The notes beneath the pieces are model-generated. The model did no database searches and was not told where the DNA came from. It saw nothing but the letters and a program-made list of their open reading frames with translations. This document shows positions 44,752 to 54,286 of a DNA stretch of 64,000 nucleotides, piece after piece. Both the position numbers and the translations under genes were made by a program. The DNA lies in NCBI GenBank assembly GCA_039707655.1, contig CM077665.1, positions 308,388,486 through 308,452,485 of the forward strand, in the 5' to 3' direction. The DNA is from Elymus sibiricus (lineage: Eukaryota; Streptophyta; Magnoliopsida; Poales; Poaceae). How positions within the stretch are numbered: position 1 is the stretch's first letter; each line of letters opens with the position of its first letter.

Positions 44752-47652
44752 TGAAAGATCGTGGATGTCGCCTAGAGGGGGGGTGAATAGTCGCTTTAAA
44801 ATAATTACGGTTTAGGCTTGAACAAATGCGGAATAAACCTGTCGGTTAAATTGTCAAGCACAAAACCTAAATCGACTAGGCTCACCTATGTGCACCAACA
44901 ACTTATGCTAAGCAAGATACACAACTAAGTGATAGCAAGATATATAACTACAAACAATATGGCTATCACAAAGTAAAGTGCATAAGTAAAGGGCTCGGGT
45001 AAGAGATAACCGAGGCACACGGAGACGACGATGTATCCCGAAGTTCACACCCTTGCGGATGCTAATCACCGTTAGAGCGGTGTGGAGGCACAATGCTCCC
45101 CAACAATGCCACTAGGGCCACCGTATTCTCCTCACGCCCTCGCACAATGCAAGGTGCCGTGATTCCACTAAGGGACCCTTGAGGGCGGTCACCGAACCCG
45201 TACAAATGGCAACCCTTGAGGGCGGTCACCGAACCCGACAAATTGCTCGGGGCGATCTCCACAACCTAATTGGAGACCCCGACGCTTTCCCGGAGCTTTA
45301 CACCACAATGATTGAGCTCCGAGGCACCACCAAGCCGTCTAGGGCGCCAAGGCACCCAAGAGGAACAAGCTCTAGGGTGCTCAAACACCCAAGAGTAATA
45401 AGCTTCTCAACTACTAACTTCCACGTATCACCGTGGAGAACTCAAACCGATGCAACTAATGCAATGGCAATAACACACGAAGTGCTCAAGTCCCTCTCTC
45501 TCAAATCCCACCAAAGCAACAAAAGCTATGGAGGAAAGTGAGAGAACGAACAAGGAGAACACCAAGAACTCCAAGATCTAGATCCACAAGGTTTCCCTCA
45601 CATAGAGGAGAAAGTGATTGGTGGAAAGATGGATCTAGATCTCCTCTCTCTATTCCCTCAAGAAGGAGCAAGAATCATTGGAGGGATGGAGAGATAGCAA
45701 AGCTCTAGAAGGTCAACAATGGAGGAGAGAGAGCTGCAAGGGGATAAAAGAACCGTTGGGGCCAAGGGGGAAGAAGACCCCCTTTTAAAGGAGCCCCCAA
45801 ATCCAACCGTTACCTGTCTCAGCCCGCACAGAGCGGTACTACCGCTCCGCAGAGCGGTACTACCGCTCGGGCGGTAGTAATTCAAAAAACAGCAGGCGAG
45901 AACACGGAACTGGAGCGGTAGTGCCGCACTTAGCGGTACTACCGTTCCAACCAAGCGGTACTACCGCTAAAGCGAAAAGAGCAACAGAAGCTTGCACACT
46001 CTGCGAAAAAACAAGCGGTAGTAGCAGCGGTAGTGGAGGGTGGAAGTACCGCACCAAGCGGTACTACCGCCCAGCAGAGCGGTACTACCGCCCTGAGCGG
46101 TACAACCGCACTACTGCCGCACTACTACCGTTTAACAGAAAACGATACCAGAAGAAATACCCCCAAGCGGTACACGCTGCGGTAGACCACAGCGGTACTA
46201 CCGCATAAGTGGTACTACCGTGGTACCGAGCGGTACTACCGCTTGGGTGACAGGAAAACTGCCCAGAGAAGCTGCGGTCCCGGCAAGACCCGCCCCCGGC
46301 AAGGACTTGCCGGGAAAGCTCGCAAGCCAGCGGTACTACCGCGCTGGAGAGCGGTACTACCGCTGATCAGAGCGGTACTACCGCACAGAGAGCAACAGAG
46401 AATACAATAAAACCTGAACTGCCACAACTTCTGCAAATGAGCTCCGAATTGAGCAAACTCAAGCTTGTTGGATAGATGACGACAAATACTATCCAACACC
46501 GACTGGTTATAATAAGAAGTGGCAGGGGAGATATGCCTAACATATAGAGATGAGAAACCTCTATGAATGAAGAACCGGCATAAACTCCAACATCGAAAAC
46601 ATCATAGAAGATGCATAGATGAACTCCGTTTTCGATGACCTCGAGCTTGTCATGAAGATGACCAAAAGCTCAAAGACTCACAAAGAGAAACACCAAACAC
46701 GAACCAAGAAAGATGATGCAAGGATGCAATGGTTTGAGCTCTCTACGAAGATACGATAAAGCTACTCACTTGAGAGCCCCCCTTGATAGTACGGCTATCG
46801 ATCCTATAACCCGGTCTCCCAACTACTACCATGAGACCGGTAAAATAGAAAACCTATCAAGGGCAAACCTTTGCCTTGCGCATAGTCCACTTGAGCTAGA
46901 TGATGACGATCTTGACCTCCTCAAGTTGGACCACCTTTCTTGATTGCGCCGGCTCGATGAAGACTAGTTGATTGCTCCCCCATACTCCACTATGGGTGAG
47001 CCACTCTTCGGCACATCTTCACAAGTCCATTGTCACCACAATGGATGGCAAGCTTCAAGCATGTGATCTCTTCGTGATGCTCCACTTGAACTTGCACACC
47101 GCAATCTTGATGACGATCACCACTTGATGTCATCCTCCATGGGTTGTGTGATATCTTCCTTTTGATGCACGCCCATGGAAACAAACCTAACCCCACAAAG
47201 AACTCTCGCATAGAACACGGGTTAGTACACAAAGCGTAATGGACAATGCTTACCATACCATGAGATCACTTGATCTCGCTTGATACATCTTCTATGCTTT
47301 GTGTGTTGATCAACTTGAATCACTCTTCATATGTAGTCTTGATCAACCTTGAATCTTTCCAACTCTCTTCATTAGGATGATGTCTTGAAGGTAAACATGA
47401 ATGTTCACACATACTTCTTCTTCAAGACATGCTTGCAATAGGCTCAACACTCACATGACCAATCTTTGGATAAATCCTTGAATAACACCTTGGTCAACAC
47501 ACATTCTTCTTCTAATAACCTTGAAACCAACAAATGGTCTTCAAGCAATGCCTATGGACAAACCCTTCAAATATAACTCAAGGCAACCATTAGTCCATAG
47601 AGATTGTCATCAATTACCAAAACCAAACATGAGGGCAGCACATGTTCTTTCA
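44752..47652 (+). mobile_element. Solo LTR, 2.9 kb
   Basis: It starts TGAAAGATCGTGG and ends ...TTCTTTCA (TGAAAG/CTTTCA inverted ends), with an exact 5-bp duplication tactt at 44,747-44,751 and 47,653-47,657. It has no primer site, purine tract or coding domain, so it is the product of LTR-LTR recombination, or a long terminal-repeat derivative. Start wording is typical of a wheat LTR (gatgtcgcctagaggggggg). Chance frames inside are not genes. Confidence 0.8.
45830..46390. repeat. Cluster of near-palindromic gcggtactaccgc motifs
   Basis: About eleven exact copies of cggtactaccg, plus variants with g in the centre (gcggtagtaccgc-like, gcggtagtgccgc), occur irregularly over 560 bp inside the solo LTR. 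Each can pair with itself or with neighbours. A cccggcaag/cttgccggg inverted pair lies at about 46,290-46,312. Confidence 0.8.
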
Positions 47653-48681
47653 TACTTCTTGTGACGCTTGCTCTGCGTGTGGCGCGATCAGGCCTCGTCA
47701 ATTTGGGTAACGAGGCACTTCCTCATGTCAAGAACGGTTCTTATTAGAAGCCCGTAGCAGCCACGTAAAACTTGCAACAACAAAGTAGAGGACGTCTAAC
47801 TTGTTTTTGCAGGGCATGTTGTGATGTGATATGGTCAAGACATGATGTGATATATGTTGATGTATGAGATGATCATGTTTTGTAAAAGTTATTGGCAACT
47901 GGCAGGAGCCTTATGGTTGTCGCTTTATTGTATGAAATGCAATCGCCATGTAATTGCTTTACTTTATCACTATGCATTAGCGATAGTTGTAGAAGCAATA
48001 GTTGGCGAGACGACAACGACGCTACGATGGAGATCAAGGTGTCAAGCCGGTGACGATGGAGATCATGACGGTGCTTTGGAGATGGAGATCAAAGGCACAA
48101 GATGATGATGGCCATATCATGTCACATATTTTGATTGCATGTGATGTTTATCTTTTATGCATCCTATTTTGCTTAGTACAGCGGTAGCATTATAAGATGA
48201 TCCCTCACTAAGATTTCAAGGTATAAGTGTTCTCCCTGAGTATGCACCGTTGAGACAGTTCGTCGTGCCGAGACACCACGTGATGATCGGGTGTGATAAG
48301 CTCTACGTTCACATACAACGGGTGCAAGACAGTTTTGCACGTGCGGAATACTCGGGTTAAACTTGACGAGCCTAGCATGTACAGACATGGCCTCGAAACA
48401 CTGGAGACCGAAAGGTCGAACGTGAATCATATAGTAGATATGATCAACATAGAGATGTTCACCATTGAAAACTACTCCATCTCACGTGATGATCGGACAT
48501 GGTTTAGTTGATATGGATCACGTGATCATTTAGATGACTCGAGGGATGTCTATCTAAGTGGGAGTTCTTAAGTAATATGATTAATTGAACTTAATTTATC
48601 ATGAACTTAGTCCTGATAGTATTTGCATATCTATGTTGTAGATCAATAGCTCGCGTTTAGCTCCCTGTTTTATTTTTTGAT

Positions 48682-49590
48682 ATGTTCCTAGAGAAAAATA
48701 AGTTGAAAGTTGATAGTAGCAATGATGCGGACTGGGTCCGTGATCTGAGGATTATCCTCATTGCTACACAGAAGAATTATGTCCTTGATGCACCGCTAGG
48801 TGACGGACCTATTGCAGGAGCAGATGCAGATGTTATGAACGTTTGGCAATCTCGGTATGACGACTACTTGATAGTTTAGTGCGCCATGCTTTATGGCTTA
48901 GAACCGGAACTTCAAAAACGTTTTGAACGCCACGGAGCATATAAGGTGTTCCAAGAGCTGAAATTGGTATTTCAGACTCATGCCCGTGTTAAGAGGTATG
49001 AAACCTCTGACAAGTACTTTGCCTACAAGATGGAGGAGAATAGCTCAGCTAGTGAGCATATGCTCAGAATGTCTGGGTACTACAATCGCTTGAATCAAGT
49101 GGGAGTTAATCTTCCAGATAAGATAGTGATTGACAAAGTTCTCTAGTCACTATCACCAAGTTACTAGAACTTCGTGATGAACTATAATACGCAAGGGATA
49201 ACGGAAACGATTCCCAAGCTCTTCGCGATGCTGAAATCGGCGAAGGTAGAAATCAAGAAAAAGCATCAAGTGTTGATGGTTGACAAGACCACTAGTTTCA
49301 AGTAAAAGGGCGAAGGGAAGAAGGGGAACTTCAAGAAGAATGGCAAGCAAGTTGCCACTCCCGTAAAGAAGCCCAAAGCTAGACCTAAGCCTGAAACTGA
49401 GTGCTTCTACTGCAAAGGGAATGGTCACTGGAAGCGGAACTACCCCAAATACTTGGCGGATAAGAAGGATGTCAAAGTGAACAAACGAATATTTGATATA
49501 CATGTTATTGATGTGTACTTTACTAGTGTTCATAGTAACCCCAAGGTATTTGATACCGGTTCAGTTGCTAAGATTAGTAACTCAAAATAG
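48682..49590 (+). pseudogene. Copia gag and start of protease, broken
   Basis: One frame reads through gag (WVRDLRIILIATQKNY; LYGLEPELQKRFERHGAY; FAYKMEENSSASEHMLRMSG, a UBN2-type gag), with TAG stops at 48,877 and 49,144. A second part includes the zinc knuckle CFYCKGNGHWKRNY, where the last metal-binding Cys of CX2CX4HX4C is Tyr, and an aspartic protease start FDTGSVAK with the Asp-Thr-Gly kept. Gag would form the particle and bind RNA; this copy is dead. Confidence 0.7.
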
Positions 49591-49700
49591 GAGTTGCAAA
49601 ATGAACAGAGACTAGTTAAGGGTGAGGTGACGATGTGTGTTGGAAGTGATTCCAAGGTTGATAAGATCACCATCGCACACTCCCTCTACCTTCGAGATTA

Positions 49701-50606
49701 GTGTTGGACCAAAATAAATGTTATTTGGTGTTTGCGTTGAGCATGAATATGATTGGATCATGTTTATTGCAATACTGTTATTCATTTAAGTCAAAGAATA
49801 ATTGTTGTTCTGTTTACATGAATAAAACCTTCTATGGTCATACACTTAATATAAATGGTTTATTGAATCTCGATCGTAATGATACACATATTTATAATAT
49901 TGATGCCAAAAGATGCAAAGTTGATAATGATAGTGCAACATATTTGTGGCACTGCCGTTTAGGTCATATTGGTGTAAAGCGCATGAAGAAACTCCATGCG
50001 GATGGATTTTTGGAATCACTTGATTATGAATCATTTGATGCTTGCGAACCATGCCTCATGGGCAAGATGACTAAGACTCCGTTCTCTGGAACAATGGAGC
50101 GAACCACTGACTTATTGGAAATAATACATACCGATGTATGCGGTCCGATGAGTGTTGAGGCTCGCGGCGGGTATCATTGTTTTCTGACCTTCACAGATGA
50201 TTTGAGCAGATATGGGTATATCTACTTAATGAAACACAAGTCTGAAACATTTGAAAAGTTCAAAGAATTTCAGAGTGAAGTGGAGAATCATCGTAACAAG
50301 AAAATAAAGTTTCTATGATCTGATCGCGGAGGCGAATATTTGAGTTACGAGTTTGGTCTTCATTTGAAACAATGTAGAATAGTTTCGCAACTCATGCCAC
50401 CTGGAACACCACAACGTAATGGTGTGTTCGAACGTCGTAACCGTACTTTATTAGATATGGTGCGATCTATGATGTCTCTTACCGATTTACCACTATCGTT
50501 TTGGGGTTATGCTTTAGAGACAGCTGCATTCACGTTAAATAGGGCACCATCTAAATCCGTTGAGACGACACCATATGAACTGTGGTTTAGCAAGAAACCT
50601 AAGTAG
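49701..50606 (+). pseudogene. Copia integrase, broken
   Basis: It contains the pre-integrase zinc region (LWHCRLGHIGVKRMKKLH; EPCLMGKMTKTPFSG), then the core: IHTDVCGPM (first Asp), TFTDDLSRYGYIYLMK (second Asp) and PPGTPQRNGVFERRNRTLLD (Glu). A TGA at 50,316-50,318 interrupts before SDRGGEY where Arg (CGA) is expected, and TAG follows near 50,605. Catalytic residues remain but the frame does not. Confidence 0.75.
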
Positions 50607-50639
50607 TCGTTTCTTAAAGTTTGGGGCTGCGATGCTTAT

Positions 50640-52300
50640 GTGAAAAAGCTTCAACCTGATAAGCTCGAACCCAAATCGGAGAAATGCGTCTTCATAGGAT
50701 ACCCAAAAGAAACTATTGGGTACACCTTCTATCACAGATCCGAAGGCAAGATATTTGTTGCTAAGAATGGATCCTTTCTAGAGAAGGAGTTTCTCTCGAA
50801 AGAAGTGAGTGGGAGGAAGGTAGAACTTGATGAGGTAATTGTACCTTCTCTCAAATCAGAAAGTAGCTCATCACAGAAATCAGTTCCAGTGATGCCTACA
50901 CCAACTAGAGAGGAAGCTAATGATGATGATCATGAAACTTCAGATCAAGTTACTACTGAACCTCGTAGGTCAACCAGAGCACATTCCGCACCTGAGTGGT
51001 ACGGTAATCCCGTTCTGGAAGTCATGTTACTAGACCATGACGAACCTACGAACTATGAGGAATCAATGATGAGCCCAGATTCCGATAAATGGCTTGAGGC
51101 CATGAAATCTGAGATAGGATCCATGTATGATAACAAAGTATGGACTTTAGTGGATTTGCCCGATGATCGGCAAGCCATTGAGAATAAATGGATCTTCAAG
51201 AGGAAGACAGACACTGATGGTAGTGTTACTATTTACAAAGCTCGACTTGTCGCAAAATGTTTTCAACAAGTTCAAGGTGTTGACTACGATGAGATTATCT
51301 CACTCGTAGCGATGCTTAAGTCTGTCCGAATCATGTTAGCAATTGCCGCATTTTATGAAATCTGGCAAATGGATGTCAAAACTGAATTCCTTAATGGATT
51401 TATTAAAGAAGAGTTGTATATGATGCAACCAGAAGGTTTTTTGTAAAATGTGCAAGCTCCAGCGATCCATCTATGGACTGGTGCAAGCATCTCAGATTTG
51501 GAATATACGCTTTGATGAGTTGATCAAAGCATATAGTTTTATACAGACTTGCAGTGAAGCCTGTATTTACAAGAAAGTGAGTGGGAGCACTACAGCCTTT
51601 CTGATAAGTATATGTGTATGACATATTGTTGATCGGAAATGATGTAGAATTTTCTGGAAAGCATAAAGGAGTGTTTGAAAGGAGTTTTTCAAAGAAAGAC
51701 CTCGGTGAAGCTGCTTACATATTGAGCATCAAGATCTATAGAGATAGATCAAGACGCTTGATAAGATTTTTTCAATGAGTATATACCTTGACAAGATTTT
51801 GAAGTAGTTCAAAATGGAACAGTCAAAGAAGGTGTTCTTGCCTGTGTTGCAAGGTGTGAATTTGAGTAAGACTCAAAACCCGACCACGGCAGAAAATAGA
51901 AAGAGAATGAAAGTCATTCCCTATGCCTCAGTCATAGGTTCTATGAAGTATGCTATGCTGTGTACCAGACCTATTGTGTACTTTGCCATGAGTTTGGCAA
52001 GGGGGTACGATAGTAATCCAGGAGTGGATCACTGGACAACGGTCAAAGTTATCCTTAGTTACCTAAGAGGACTAAGGAAATATTTCTCGGTTATGGAGGT
52101 GATAAAGAGTTCGTCGTAAAGAGTTACGTCAATGCAAGCTTTTACATCAATCCAGATGACTCTAAGTCTCAATCTGGATACATATTGAAAGTGGGAGAAA
52201 TTAGCTAGAGTAGCTCCATGCAGAGCATTGTAGACATAGAAAAATTTGCAAAATACATACGGCTCTGAATGTGGCAGACCCGTTGACTAAACTTCTCTCA
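50640..52300 (+). pseudogene. Copia reverse transcriptase and RNase H, broken
   Basis: An RVT_2 domain starts at WLEAMKSEIGSMYDNKVW and runs through WIFKRKTDTDGSVTIYKARL to QMDVKTEFLNG (normally with Ala for Glu) and stops at 51,444 (TAA). Later pieces in other frames include YVYDILLIG at 51,611 where the catalytic motif should be YVDD, then LPVLQGVNLSKTQ, an RNase H-like NASFYINPDDSKSQSGYIL and the 3' end. A 57-bp direct duplication (cacatggcgatgtgaactagatt at about 52,345 and 52,402) lies before the purine tract. Confidence 0.75.
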
Positions 52301-52446
52301 CAAGCAAAACATGATCACACCTTAGTACTCTTTGGGTGTTAATCACATGGCGATGTGAACTAGATTGCTGACTCTAGTAAACCCTTTTGGTGTTAAATCA
52401 CATGGCGATGTGAACTAGATTATTGACTCTAGTGCAAGTGGGAGAC

Positions 52447-54203
52447 TGAAGGAAATATGCCCTAGAGGCAATAATAAAGTTGTTATTTTATATTTCCTTA
52501 TATCATGATAAATGTTTATTATTCATGCTAGAATTGTATTAACCGGAAACTTGATACATGTGTGAATACATAGACAAAACAAAGTGTCCCTAGTATGCCT
52601 CTACTTGACTAGCTCGTTAATAAAAAATGGTTAAGTTTCCTAACCATAGACATGTGTTGTCATTTGATGAATGGGATCACATCATTAGGAGAATGATGTG
52701 ATGGACAAGACCCATCCGTTAGCTTATCATAATGATCTTTAAGTTTTATTGCTATTGCTTTCTTCATGACTTATACATATTCCTTTGACTATGAGATTAT
52801 GCAACTCCCGAATACCGGAGGAACACCTTGTGTGCTATCAAACGTCACAACGTAACTGGGTGATTATAAAGATGCTCTACAGGTGTCTCCGAAGGTGTTT
52901 GTTGGGTTGGCATAGATCGAGATTAGGATTTGTCACTCCGAGTATCAGAGAGGTATCTCTGGGCCCTCTCGGTAATGCACATCACTATAAGCCTTGCAAG
53001 CAATGTGACTAATGAGTTAGTTGCGGGATGATGCATTATGGAACGAGTAAAGAGACTTGCCGGTAACGAGATTGAACTAGGTATAAGGATACCGACGATC
53101 GAATCTCAGGCAAGTAACATACCGATGACAAAGGGAATGACGTATGTTGTCATTGCGGTTTGACCGATAAAGATCTTCGTAGAATATGTAGGAACCAATA
53201 TAAGCATCCAGGTTCCGCTATTGGTTATTGACCGGAGATGTGTCTCGGTCATGTCTACATAGTTCTCGAACCCGTAGGGTCCGCACGCTTAACGTTCGAT
53301 GACGATTTGTATTATGAGTTATGTGTTTTGGTGACCGAAGTTTGTTCGGAGTCTCGGATGAGATCACGGACATGACGAGGAGTCTCGAAATGGTCGATAG
53401 GTAAAGATTGATATATTGGAAGGTAGTATTCGGACACCGGAAGGGTTCCGGAGTGTATCGGGTACATACCGGAGTACCGGAGGGGTTACCGGAAACCCCC
53501 GGGGAAAGATATGGGCCATATGGGCCATAGGAGGGAGGCTAACCAGCCCACAAGGGGCTGGTGCACCCCCCACAAGGGAGGAGGCCGAATTGGATTAGGG
53601 AAGGGGGCGCCACCCCCCTTTCCTTCTCCTACTCCCTCTCCTTTCCCCCTTTCCCCCTCCATGAGAAGGAAAGAAGGGGGGGGGCGAATCCTACTAGGAC
53701 TGGGAGTCCTAGTAGGACTCCCCCCTTATGGCGCGCCCCCTAGGGCCGGCCTCCTCCCTCTCCCTCCTTTATATATGTGGGCAGGGCACCCCTTGGAGAC
53801 ACAACAATTGTTCCAAGCCGTGTGCGGCGTCTCTCTCCACAGTTTGCTCCTCCGGTCATAGCGTCGTAGTGCTTAGGCGAAGCCCTGCGCGGATCACATC
53901 ACCATCACCGTAACCACACCGTCGTGCTGACGAAACTCTCCCTCGACCCTCTGCTGGATCAAGAGTTCGAGGGACGTCATCGAGCTGAACGTGTGCTGAA
54001 CTCGGAGGTGCCGTACGTTCGGTACTTGATCGGTTGGATCGCGAAGACGTTCGACTACATCAACCGCGTTAATCTAACGCTTCCGCTTTCGGTCTACGAG
54101 GGTACGTAGACACACTCTCCCCCTCTCGTTGCTATGCATCTCCTAGATAGATCTTGCGTGATCGTAGGAATTTTTTTGAAATTGCATGCTACGTTCCCCA
54201 ACA
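52447..54203 (+). repeat. 3' LTR of the Copia element
   Basis: 1,757 bp, from TGAAGGAAATATGCCC just after the purine tract gcaagtgggagac to ...CGTTCCCCAACA. A TATA box cctttatatatg lies near 53,767. The next five bases, gttgc, would be the target duplication, but the other copy was lost with the 5' end. Confidence 0.85.
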
Positions 54204-54286
54204 GTTGCTATTGTAGAGAAATCAGTTTAAAGCAGCAAATTTCGAGCTGCTGTAGTGTTGACGTCATGATGTTTCTTGGACCTTGG

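Larger units (their letters stand above)
44072..47731 (-). mobile_element. Fragment of a second exonuclease-carrying CACTA, inverted, split by a solo LTR
   Basis: The terminus CACTACTGCAGGATGCTGCTAACGCGACAC at 44,072 and the next 680 bp match, inverted, the right end of the 9.3-20.7 kb element (20,688 down to about 19,925). After the solo LTR (44,752-47,652), the exonuclease 3' end continues at 47,653-47,731 and then stops abruptly where Angela internal sequence begins. The rest of this element is missing. Confidence 0.8.
44748..47731 (-). pseudogene. 3' remnant of the second exonuclease-fold gene, interrupted
   Basis: About 78 bp at 47,731-47,653 read DMRKCLVTQIDEA, a stop, then SRHTQSKRHKK, the counterpart of the C-terminus of the 19.2-19.9 kb gene, whose sequence there is DMRKCLVTQIDEPESSHKQ and then SKRHKK. 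The extra TGA shows the copy was already broken. The solo LTR entered at the last Lys codon and stop codon, with duplicated tactt (aagta on the coding strand). Confidence 0.75.
47732..54203 (+). mobile_element. Angela/BARE-like Copia element, 5' truncated
   Basis: The 3' LTR, purine tract and the order gag, protease, integrase, RT, RNase H are those of a Ty1/Copia element. The 5' LTR, primer site and start of the leader are missing. Recognisable internal leader begins at aagaacggttctt (about 47,730), fused to CACTA sequence. The Angela name rests on LTR wording (ggaaatatgccctagaggc). All coding parts are broken. Confidence 0.8.

Noticed and set aside
45838..46208. Frames in the solo LTR containing repeated SGTTA/GSTAL words
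   Set aside because: They come from the palindromic gcggtactaccgc cluster, not from coding sequence.
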